Below are positions 1 to 17,500 of a DNA stretch of 17,500 nucleotides, one piece after another. The position numbers and the translations under genes are program-made. The notes beneath the pieces are model-generated. The model saw nothing but the letters and a program-made list of their open reading frames with translations. It was not told the DNA's origin and did not search any database. Positions within the stretch are counted from its first letter, which is position 1. Each line of letters opens with the position of its first letter. Source of the DNA: Chrysomallon squamiferum (taxonomy: Eukaryota; Mollusca; Gastropoda; Neomphalida; Peltospiridae); NCBI GenBank assembly GCA_012295275.1, contig CM022678.1, forward strand, positions 5,371,059 through 5,388,558. The letters run 5' to 3'.

Positions 1-1160
1 AACACTGAATGTTAATATTTACACAGTTTCGGTAACGTTTTTCGATTGGAGCGCGTGAGGTAGAAAATAGCAGGCATTCGAATTATCTTGTCATTAATGA
101 CCTTATGTAGAACGGAGAGCGTACATGAATGTATACATTAATTACATAGATAGAGAAATAGATAGCATGTGTATGTGTGTGTGTGTGTGTGTACATGTGT
201 GTATTTATATATACAGATACACACATACAAAAACAAATGTAGACGTACACAGACAGACACACAGACAGACACACACATATACACATAATCTTATACATAC
301 AGACAGACATTCATAGAATTTGATGGAATGTCATAGTTTTCAAGACCATTCCACATCAGGGCGAATTTTAACACTATTTCGAAATACAAACTGTGATACG
401 TGTTTTCCTTTCAATGGGAAGGATGATATTCGAATTTGTTTTCCTGCTAATCCATAATAAAACGGCAATAGAAAGTCTACAAATGTTCTCTTCTTTACTT
501 CACTGTCATACAATAAAACACAGGACTGGATTATACACACTTTAATATTAAAATGTTTTCAGCTGTCGTTAATCTCATTTAACCTAGCATTAGGACTTTG
601 GTAACACGTATTTTTATTGCTCTTCGATAAAAAAAATGTTATTAGAACAAACAGCAAAAGTATCGTTGATAGCACGCAATGACAAATACAGCTATGAAAT
701 ACACATCATTTCCTTGTTTGTTGATCTTTGTTATTGTCTGCGTTACATTACGTGGCTGTTTGTACTTGTTTATCCGTTGTTTCCGATTTTTAGATATTCT
801 TATTACCTTCATTTTAACCTTTCTTTGCCCTAATTTTGTAAATATAAAAAATAAATAAATAATATTTAATTATTACTAATATTTTTATTAATATTATTAT
901 CATTATTATTATTTATATCTCTTTTTTCTTTTTCTTTTTCACATATTTACTTATTTATTTGAATCTATCTATCTATCTTTCCGCCTGTCTGATCTATCTT
1001 TCCTTCCATGTATTTGCCTATTTATCTGTCTGTCTATCTGACAATATATCTCCCTTCCTGCCTCTCACTCTGTATCTGTCTTTGCCTCCATCTCTCTGTC
1101 TGTTTGTGTTTTTGTACCTGTTTGCTATTGCCTAAAACAATCTTTTTTTTATTCTTCCAG
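1..1160. other. Non-coding: probable aquaporin intron 5' of the first visible exon
   Basis: No exon for aquaporin TM1 was found here on either strand. It holds a TG/CA microsatellite with CAGA repeats (about 168-310), AT-rich sequence (840-960) and a CTAT/CTGT-rich pyrimidine stretch (962-1160) running into the acceptor. Short open frames are low-complexity or unrecognised. Confidence 0.6.
168..312. repeat. (TG)n/(CA)n compound microsatellite with (ACAGACAG)
   Basis: TG dinucleotides at 168-202 are followed by ACACAGACAGAC-type repeats to about 308. Simple-sequence DNA; the open frames on both strands arise from the repeat. Confidence 0.85.
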
Positions 1161-9545
<8,385 letters not shown>

Positions 9546-9547
9546 AA

Positions 9548-9555
9548 TGACGTCA
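9548..9555 (+). promoter_or_regulatory. Perfect CRE octamer TGACGTCA
   Basis: The octamer TGACGTCA, the consensus CREB/ATF binding site, begins three bases after the aquaporin TAA. The sequence match is exact. A function at this position, inside transcribed DNA, is unproven. Confidence 0.35.
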
Positions 9556-10288
9556 TATGGCAACTAAGATGACAAAAAGCGCGACAAGCAATCTAAAAAT
9601 AGACATTTTCACATTTTTTATAAATACTTTTTTCGGCATTACTGTATATTATAGATCCGCTGTTTTCTGATCATTCAGTATGTATTATTCACCTAAAATT
9701 TATGAGGGATCAAACTTTTTTGAAAATGTAGGAATATATTATTTTTATACTTATGCTCTTATTATTAAATCTTCGATTTTTTGTCTTGGAGGCCTTTTGA
9801 TGAAACTGTCCTACATGTTACGAAATAGTGCCTTTTAAGTATTTTAAATCATAAAATGTATTATGGAACCATTCCTGTTAAATATTAGTAAATATTATGA
9901 AACATTACGTTTCAGATATCTCTAAATGATATGAAACAAAATGATTTCAATATTCGTTAAAATGGTGATAAATGTGGATAAATTATACACTGTATTTCTA
10001 GTTACAGACATCCTTAAAGGCGGTAAAAAACAAGAACAAAAAAAGCATTTTAAAAATATTTATTTTTCTTAATAAATATTCATAAACCGTAAGATATTAC
10101 CTCTTCAATAATAGATATTCAAAAAGAGGATAAAGTGATAATTTTAATAAATATGCACAAATCTTAGAACACAGGATTATAATAAGTATTATTAATATGA
10201 TAAAATAAATTTATTTGATATTTGAGTAGCTTATGACCTTTATGAGCCAAGATGAACAAACAAATAATTATGATCCATTACATTTTTA

Positions 10289-10300
10289 ATGAATATTCAT
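10289..10300. repeat. 12-bp palindrome ATGAATATTCAT
   Basis: Perfect inverted repeat in the probable 3' UTR. Near-copies AATAAATATTCAT occur at 10071 and about 10319. Confidence 0.6.
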
Positions 10301-10600
10301 GATTTCCTACCCTTTCGATAAATATTCATGATGCCTTTTATAACATCAATAAATCGTAATCGTAAAAAAATCATGTTATTTATAAACACAACGTATTCTT
10401 AATTTTATTTCTCGATTTCATCCTCTTGTTACTAACGATTAATAGCAATAGTTAGATTACTGGTGTAGTTTTTAACCTCAAATGAGGGTCGTGGGATCAA
10501 GGTTGAATTATTTCTTTTTTAGTTTAGTTTCTCGCATCCAAGTATTTGCGGTCCAAGGGAAGCAACTCATCTTTAGAATTTTTGCCTTAAGAGCTAACAG

Positions 10601-10603
<3 letters not shown>

Positions 10604-10650
<47 letters not shown>
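10604..10650. repeat. T25 run and (TTA)n
   Basis: Twenty-five T residues followed by about seven TTA units. Confidence 0.9.
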
Positions 10651-10796
10651 ATTTTTAGAATATTTTATTATATTCATCTATGTAAATAGGTTATGTATAG
10701 AAAGAAAATCACTCACCAATGTTGTATATGTAGTTCACATCAGGTATGGTTAAGGGCGACCAATTTTTATCGTTTACTTTATTTAATTATTACTTC

Positions 10797-10798
<2 letters not shown>

Positions 10799-10852
<54 letters not shown>
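10799..10852. repeat. (TTA)n microsatellite
   Basis: About 18 pure TTA units. Confidence 0.95.
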
Positions 10853-10854
<2 letters not shown>

Positions 10855-10983
10855 TTTTTAAATTTATAATTTTTATATAAATTTTATGTATGTTTATGTA
10901 TTGTAGTGGTATATGAGTAGAATCAATGTTTATCATAAATAATAAATAAAGTTATATAATTATGTTTCTAACAAAAATGTTAA

Positions 10984-11030
10984 AATAAATAAATGATGTT
11001 TTATTATATTTGTGTTATGTTTTGTGTATA
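10984..11030 (+). promoter_or_regulatory. Candidate polyadenylation signal with GT-rich downstream element
   Basis: Two overlapping AATAAA hexamers (10984-10989 and 10988-10993) precede a TGTGTTATGTTTTGTGT-type GT-rich element at 11011-11027. This is the best poly(A) arrangement downstream of the aquaporin stop codon. It is inferred from consensus only. Confidence 0.45.
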
Positions 11031-11080
11031 TATTACGATATCATTCAACAGTATAAGACAAAGGACATAACACAAGAAAG

Positions 11081-11115
<35 letters not shown>

Positions 11116-11178
11116 GACTACTACTGCTAGTACTACTACTAGTACTACAGTTATCACTATCATTACTAGTACTACTAC
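11081..11178. repeat. (CTA)n imperfect microsatellite
   Basis: Mostly CTA trinucleotides with occasional substitutions. Confidence 0.9.
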
Positions 11179-11234
11179 TATTATTTATGATTATTTATTT
11201 TTTATGAGAGAGTCAAAGAAACAAATGGAGATAA

Positions 11235-11350
<116 letters not shown>

Positions 11351-12337
11351 CAAAGAAGACATATATTTAAAATGCCTATTTGCGTATATTCAAGCCTGCC
11401 TACAGATATTTCAATCTTTTTAACTGTCTTTCTTTAACAGAATGAAGTTTCTTGGTGAATTAAAATATCTATTAGTAGAACAAACTTACCAAAAACATAG
11501 CACTATTCTATAAGAACCACATTCACGCACACCTGTACACAAAAACTCACGCACAGCTTCCTGAGATAAAATTTACTCTGTCTTTATCTTGAAGAAAACA
11601 AAGCGATCAGAAAGAAAACAGAAGGCATCGACCAAAGAAAGTAATTGAAACATTTTCTGATTACGTTTGTCTCCCGTTATGCAATCCATCCTAATTTAGA
11701 CTCAGTACAGACCGGTGTTGTAATCTTAGTACAATTATCGACACCATCAGAGATGTTTCTTTTCGGATGTGTGAACTTTTGCACCATAAATTCGTCGCCT
11801 TTATTTTCATTATTATCAAGAAGTGCTGAGAAATTTGTTGAGAAAAACGTAGAAGCTTTATAATCGACTTCCTTGTTATTTTATTTTATTTCATTTCTAT
11901 ATTTATTCATTGATTCATTTGTTTTAATTTATTTATTTATTTTTTTATATATTTTTTATTTATTTTGATTTCATTTTATTTTCCCTTACTATATTCTATT
12001 TTGTTTATTTTACTTAATTTATTTCATTTTTTTTTTTTTTTTGATGTAATTTAATTTATTTTAATCCTGTTAAATTTAGTTCATATTTGATTAATTATGG
12101 TTATGAGTTCAGTTTAATTCAGTTCATATTTCAATTCAGTTACACACATATGTACACGCACACACGCACTCGCACACAGTGACATAAACACACACAAGCA
12201 CACATTACTACATTTCCATAAATGTATATTTCAAATTTTCTGCAGTTTTCAAAAGACACCAATATCGGCACATAAGCATTACTTATTATCAGAAATAAAT
12301 TTGTTTATTTTCTTCACCATCGTGTCTTATATATAAC

Positions 12338-12410
12338 AAAAATAATAATAAAAAAAAAAAAAAAAAAAAAAAATAATAATAATAATAATAAAATAATAAT
12401 AATAATAATC
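12338..12410. repeat. Poly(A) and (AAT)n tract
   Basis: AAT units, about 23 A residues, then further AAT units. Confidence 0.9.
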
Positions 12411-12490
12411 AAAAGAATCTCACACTTTTGTCTGCAACAAGAATGATTAAGAGTGTCAAAACATGTTAATCCGCCATTAACGGACGTCAG

Positions 12491-12510
12491 TTACGTCATA
12501 TATGACGTAA
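12491..12510. promoter_or_regulatory. 20-bp perfect palindrome of paired ATF/CREB-like half sites
   Basis: TTACGTCATATATGACGTAA is its own reverse complement, containing TTACGTCA and TGACGTAA. GACGTC lies five bases upstream of it at 12482-12487. bZIP-factor binding is plausible from motif knowledge; nothing else here shows a promoter. Confidence 0.4.
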
Positions 12511-12863
12511 TGTTCTTTTCATTAATTGTTTTGCCTGACAATTACGAGTTGTAACGTACACTGTGTATCACACGTTTCCACCGCCAAGACAAAGTTCGTT
12601 GTACCAGGATGTCTTAACACTATAATGTCTTAGAAAGATGAAGATACACTGGAACATGAAGGTAAAGAATTTTGTATTATCATCCGTTCTGTCTGTTGTG
12701 TCTTTGTGTTTTTCTCTCCGACAATTTTATGAGGCTTTTCTTCTTTTTTTTAATCTTTCTTTCATTCTTTTTTCTTTCTTTCTTAATGTTCGTTACTTTC
12801 TATTTTTTTCCTATTTATTGAATTTTTTTTTTACGATTCATTCTCTCTCTGTGTCTGCCTATC

Positions 12864-13060
<197 letters not shown>

Positions 13061-13644
13061 GTCTCTGTACATAGATAGATGGATAGATATGTGTGTATGT
13101 GTATATGTGTTTTATATCTCTGTCTCTTAGCTTCCTAGAATTCTCTTTTTAACTTTTTCTTTGTTTATTTCTGTCTTCTTTTTTTTTCTTTCTTTTCTTT
13201 TTCGCGTCAATTCTCTACCATACAACGACGACGGCGATGATGATGATGGTGATAACGAATGTTTCTGTCATCATCATAGCCATCATTGTAATAATCATCA
13301 ACGTCGTCCTTGCCACAGTTGTCGTCATCATCATCCTCATCATCATCACCCCGTTCAGAAATATTCTTCTTACAAAATCGTTTTTCCTTCAGTAAATAGT
13401 GAACTTTATTAAGGATAGAAATTTACAAGACGGAGCTATGTTTGAAAGGGAAATACGTAACCCATGTTCTCTCTCTCCCTAGGGAACTGGCTGCCCATAA
13501 CTTGTCAAAAAAACCGCTGTGTATTACGGTAACTAAGACCTTGAATGTAATGTTATCATCGTTAATACTCATGTTTTCCACAGAACTATTATGCCGCAGT
13601 AAACAAAAGCATATACTTTTTAGTTTTGGCGAATATATAATATT

Positions 13645-13681
13645 ATGATATAATATAATATAATATATAATATATCATATA

Positions 13682-13740
<59 letters not shown>
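13645..13740. repeat. AT-rich hairpin sequence plus (AAT)n
   Basis: ATGATATA at 13645 pairs with TATATCAT at 13671 across an all-AT interior. Pure AAT (about 19 units) follows at 13684-13740. Confidence 0.8.
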
Positions 13741-13742
<2 letters not shown>

Positions 13743-14159
13743 TAATAATGGTAATAACAATAACAACAACAACAACAATACTGATAAGTGTACCAGCATT
13801 AACAACGACGACGACAACAATGAAAACAACAGCACCAACAAGAACAGTATTAAAGTAAAAAGAATATATACATATATATGTCTGTTTGTGTATGTGTCAA
13901 TAAATCATAAACATTCAGAAACGAAAAACCAGCAAGTACAAAAAGACAGATATTTAGAGAAGAGGAAGAAAACATGATGCTGCCCAGTAATAATCATCAG
14001 ATTATTCTAGAAGTAAATAAAATATAAAATCCTATTGGATGAGTAAATAAAACTTAAATTTGTATTGGATAACAGTAATTATTCTAGAAATATATAATAT
14101 TAAATCTCTGACTGCAAATTACTGATAAACTAATGATGAATATACGCTACAAGTCAACG

Positions 14160-14277
14160 TAGTTGTAGTAGTGGTAGTGGTAGCAGCAGCAGTATTAGCA
14201 GTAACAGTAGTAAGAGTAGTAGTAGTAATAGTAGTAGTAGTACTAGTAGTAGTAGTAGTAGTAGTAGTAGCAGCAGC

Positions 14278-14312
<35 letters not shown>

Positions 14313-14496
14313 CAGTAGTAGTAGTAGTAGTAGTAGCAGTAGTAGTGGTACTAGTAGTAGCAGAAGTAGTACAAATTGTAGTACTACTAGTAGCAGTAGT
14401 AGTACTAGTAGCTGCAGTAGTAGTAGTAGTATTACTAGTAGTAGTAGTATTCCTAGTAGTAGTAGTATTCCTAGTAGTAGTAGTATAGAAGCTGCT

Positions 14497-14544
<48 letters not shown>

Positions 14545-14662
14545 CTGGTAGGTGCAGTAGTAGTAGTAGTAGCAGTAGTATTACTACTAGTAGCAGTAAT
14601 ACAACTATTAGCAGTATAGTAGCAGTAGCAGAAGAAGTAGTAGTGATGATGCTATTAGTAGT
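14160..14662. repeat. (GTA)n imperfect microsatellite, about 500 bp
   Basis: GTA/GCA/ACT trinucleotides with many scattered substitutions, the largest simple-sequence block in the window. Long Val/Ala-rich open frames result from the absence of stops in the repeat. Confidence 0.95.
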
Positions 14663-15235
14663 CTACATTGAAATTCGAATACTAATTTAATATACTCATT
14701 TGCATAGAAATTAAATAGCAGACAGTTAGTTTCATCTGTTTTGTTTGAACACGTTAACCTTGACCAGGAATCTTCTTAGGAACAAGATAATATGTAGTCG
14801 CTCATAAGTTTATCGTAGCGTCGTTAAAGGGAGATAAGCATGAACAAAAACTTCACCTTTCGGTGGAAACATGGATTATCTCAGCTTTATATAAATTACT
14901 GAAATCTGATGTCCATGTCGTTCATTTGACAGTGCATATACATCAGTATGGCTTTTGGTTCTGGGAACGAATCTAACTGTAGACTGCTATGCAATGGTTT
15001 CATTATAATTCGTGTTAATCGTCCTAAGTCAGAATTAATCTTCAAAGATCATGACTTAATCTGCAAGACATATGAAAAATGGTAGGCTGCAGACATTTGC
15101 TAAAGTTTGCAAAGTAAATTAAGTCACAGAATAGAATAAATATTTTACACTATTAAATTGATTCTGGCTCCTAAAGATATTATGAAAGAGCGATAAAAAC
15201 ACAAGAACAACGGCAAATATAATAGCATTAACAAT

Positions 15236-15290
15236 ACGAAGATGACGATGGTGATATGATGATGATGGTGATGACGACGAAGGTGATGAT
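15236..15290. repeat. Imperfect (GAT)n tract
   Basis: GAT, GAC and GGT trinucleotides. A (GTA)n/(GCA)n tract follows at 15432-15490, just before the LRR exon. Confidence 0.8.
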
Positions 15291-15578
15291 AAACTACAAG
15301 GAAGATGAAAACCATAATACGAAGTGGGGTAAAAAAATCAGATCCGTGAGGATGATAGTAGCAGTAGTAATAACAACAAGAGTAAAAATAATAATTAATA
15401 AGAAAACAAGGACACTAAGAAGATGGTAAATTAACAGTAGTTATTGCAATAGTAGTAGTAGTAGTAGCAGCAGCAGCAGAAGCAACAATACAAATATAGT
15501 AAATAGAGTAGTAACGATGACGACTGCACTGATAATCATGGCTATAATACCATTTCGATATTTTCTGTTTTGTTTCAG

Positions 15579-16543
15579 ATTTGTCTGCTGGTGATGTTAG
15601 CTGCAGTGCACGGAGATGCCAGTCACGGGGATAATTTACCCACAGGATGCGACCGCGTCAAGGACGTCGTCATCTGCAAAAACCTCCGAACCTTCCCGAC
15701 GACACTTGCGACGGACGCCAAAACGGTGACGATCGGCCAATCGGATTTCGACGAGATTCCAAGCCACGCTTTCATTGGCCTGTCGGAGGTCTCGAACCTG
15801 ACTTTGTACCTCCTGAACGTGAAAACCATAAAATCCTGCGCCTTCTCCAACATCCCGACCCTCATCTTCCTCGACGTCATGTTCAGCGACGTCGCCACCA
15901 TCGAAAGCGACGCCTTCGGCAACATCACCAGACTGTCAGGAGGCAAGCTGAGCATTTTCATGCTCATCATCGGCGTCATTCGACCCTACGCCTTCAGCAA
16001 CATCGAGGGCTTCACGCTCGTCTCTTTCGACTTGGTCCGAATCAGAACGCTCATGTCCTACGCCTTCGACGGCATCGTTCCAAAGTCACCATCACCAGGA
16101 CGAACATCACCACCGTTGCGCCGGGAGCCTTTCAGAACATCGTGACCGGCGTCGTTCTGCACACGCTGACGATATACAAGCTGGGATGCCACACGTTCGA
16201 CGCTCTGCACCTCGACCTGGGCAACCGCTTCCACCTCTCCTCCGTCAACATCAGCTGCCACTGCGACCTGTCCTGGTTCGTCAGCGTCGTCAGAGAGACG
16301 CCTGCCATCGGCGGCCACGACGTCGCATGCTTCGACGTCGACAACCTGAAGGTGATAACGAACTTGAACGACGTGACGGAAGAGCAGCTGTGCGGCGGAA
16401 ACAGGCCAGTCACGTGCAGCCCTTACGGAGTGGCGCCACCTGTCGTCGTGGACATGTGCAGAATTAGCTGCGCGTCGTACCAGCACATCAGTTACGTTGT
16501 TTTCGTGTTTGTTTCTGTTGCTGTTGTCGCCTGTCTGGGTTAG
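15579..16543 (+). pseudogene. Leucine-rich-repeat secreted/GPI-type protein exon, frameshifted
   Basis: The exon follows a TTTTGTTTCAG acceptor ending at 15578. It starts in the middle of a signal peptide (ICLLVMLAAVHG), so the initiator Met is in an unidentified upstream exon. After a Cys-containing N-cap, about seven degenerate LRRs of roughly 22-24 residues carry the pattern Ile/Val-x2-x-AF-x-NI. A cap with CHCDLSW and further Cys residues resembles an LRRCT domain. The C-terminus is a hydrophobic run (YVVFVFVSVAVVACLG) ending at TAG, as in GPI-attachment signals. Potential glycosylation sites include NLT, NIT and NIS. Frame 0 is open to 16079; the homologous sequence continues in another frame from 16082 (KVTITRTNITTV), so one base appears missing near GTTCCAAAG. 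Whether this is a pseudogene, a sequencing error or a real allele is open. High GC contrasts with its surroundings. Confidence 0.72.
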
Positions 16544-16703
16544 ATTAAAAAAGGGAAAACTGGATTTATTAAGAAAATATGTTTTCGTTAAAACATGGGA
16601 TCTTTCAACATCATAGTATCAATGATTACAATTCCTTTTGCATTCAAATATACACTGGTAGTGTGCTATTATTATGATGATGATGATGATGATTATTATT
16701 ATT

Positions 16704-16734
<31 letters not shown>

Positions 16735-17500
16735 ACGCGATTTTCCGCAACACATGATTCTCGATTCTATGTCAGTTCTCTGTTTGTGTTACTTTTGCGG
16801 TTGTTGTTGTTATTGTTATTGTTACTGTTGTTGTTGTTGTTGCTGTTGTTGTTGTTGTTGATGATGTTGTAATTATTGTCGAAGCGATCTGCCGCAATTC
16901 ATGATTCCCGTCTCTGTATCAGTTTTCTGTTCGTGTGATTGTTGTTGCTGTTGTTGTTGATGTTGTTGTAATGGTTGCTGATGTTATATTTATACCTTGT
17001 TTGTTGCCTCTGCTTACATTTTTCATTTATTACTTTATTAAAGCTGTCAGTGACGTTGTTGGTGTATTTTTACATTGTTGTTCAGTCATTATTATCATCA
17101 TTAATATCATGATTGCAGCTGTTGCTGTTCTGTCTTGTTGTAGTGGTTGCAGAGCGTTTTGACATAAATTTTGCTACTACTACTGGCTTCATTTTTTTTT
17201 AACTGTTCTTAATTTAATTACTACCACCACAACTACAACCACCACAACTACAACCACCATCGTTCTCGAGATTCAGATAGTAGGCGTATCTGTCGTGAAA
17301 TCGCTACACCAGATTACCGATAACCTTTCAAAATCCGGTACTGCCATTCGATCCCATCGTCCTACGTCCTGAACTCGTCGAATACAGCATAAACCGTTCA
17401 ACGCTATACACAACAAGCCAGTCGTTCTTAAAGTAATTTAATTCTGTAGTGATTCATATGACTCACTCTGAACTTCAAACCTCAACAACAACTGATATTA
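16544..17500. other. Downstream flank of LRR gene, (GTT)n-rich, no gene seen
   Basis: Contains (GAT)n, (ATT)n and (GTT)n (16673-16734), further (GTT)n (16799-16860 and 16938-16975), and CAACTACAACCACCA repeats (17225-17260). ATTAAA at 17037-17042, followed by GT-rich sequence, could be a poly(A) signal for the LRR gene. Confidence 0.6.
16737..16945. repeat. Tandem duplication of a 60-bp unit, 147-bp period
   Basis: GCGATTTTCCGCAACACATGATTC at 16737 and GCGATCTGCCGCAATTCATGATTC at 16884 begin two similar units. Both run through a TCAGTT..TCTGTT segment, and each is followed by (GTT)n. The period is 147 bp. Confidence 0.75.

Larger units (their letters stand above)
9546..11005 (+). other. Probable aquaporin 3' UTR with alternative poly(A) signals
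   Basis: AT-rich sequence after the stop, with no coding potential. AATAAA occurs at 10071, 10146, 10204 and 10941, and doubled at 10984-10993. The last is followed by a GT-rich run (11011-11030), the arrangement expected of a cleavage site, so the longest 3' UTR would end near 11005. Earlier signals would give shorter transcripts. It contains a 25-T run (10604-10628), TTA repeats, and several copies of an AAATATTCAT-like word. Confidence 0.5.

Noticed and set aside
340-540. 66-residue minus-strand open frame as a possible exon
   Set aside because: No family resemblance and no supporting signals; length is within chance.
10470-10520. tRNA-like GGTCGTGGGATCAAGGTT word in the 3' UTR
   Set aside because: No matching A box or cloverleaf could be drawn; treated as chance.
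13681-13977. Poly-Asn open frame
   Set aside because: Created by (AAT)n; the remainder has no recognisable domain.
14171-14488. 105-residue Val/Ala-rich open frame
   Set aside because: Pure product of the (GTA)n repeat.
15623-16486. Overlapping open frames on the minus strand and in other + frames over the LRR exon
   Set aside because: Shadows of a GC-rich exon. Only the two + frames described carry the LRR pattern and the acceptor.

Overview
The window looks like a stretch of animal nuclear genome: spliced genes with GT-AG introns, AT-rich non-coding DNA, and very dense microsatellites ((CT)n, (TTA)n, (GATA)n, (GTA)n, (GAT)n). This microsatellite load together with the protein sequences is most like a decapod crustacean, in particular a penaeid shrimp. 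That is inference; a mollusc is not excluded. No prokaryotic, viral or CRISPR feature was seen.

Two protein-coding loci can be supported, both on the + strand. (1) 1161-9545 carries five exons of a water-type aquaporin (MIP family). They splice in frame into 228 residues plus a stop codon, from TM2 to the natural C-terminus. The first exon(s), encoding the N-terminus and TM1, lie upstream of the window. The pore signature is intact in loop B (NPA) but loop E reads NPS. The inferred ar/R filter residues are F/H/S/R, as in water-selective channels. A long AT-rich 3' UTR with several AATAAA signals follows, to about 11.0 kb. (2) 15579-16543 is a GC-rich exon of a secreted or GPI-anchored leucine-rich-repeat protein. 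It has a partial signal peptide, about seven degenerate LRRs, a cysteine-rich C-terminal cap and a hydrophobic tail. Its frame is broken by an apparent one-base loss near 16080.

Layout: 1-1160 intron or upstream sequence with CA/TG and CTAT repeats; 1161-1348, 1580-1784, 3881-3970, 8623-8734 and 9454-9545 aquaporin exons. The 2.1-kb second intron and the 4.7-kb third intron hold related copies of a (CT)n-cored repeat. One copy sits exactly between two nearly identical 121-bp direct repeats. The third intron also holds a 35-bp minisatellite with a TGACGT core, a (GATA)n tract and a (TTA)n tract. From 11.0 to 15.5 kb the DNA is intergenic or the upstream intron of the LRR gene, dominated by (AG)n, (CT)n, (AAT)n and about 500 bp of (GTA)n. 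From 16.5 to 17.5 kb there is (GTT)n-rich sequence with a duplicated 60-bp unit.

The two genes show no evident functional link. The most notable points are the NPS aquaporin, the 600-bp repeat copy bracketed by 121-bp duplications, the alternating 70-bp higher-order minisatellite, a 20-bp perfect palindrome of ATF/CREB-type sites, a perfect CRE octamer just after the aquaporin stop, and the frameshifted LRR exon. No clearly new biological system was recognised.
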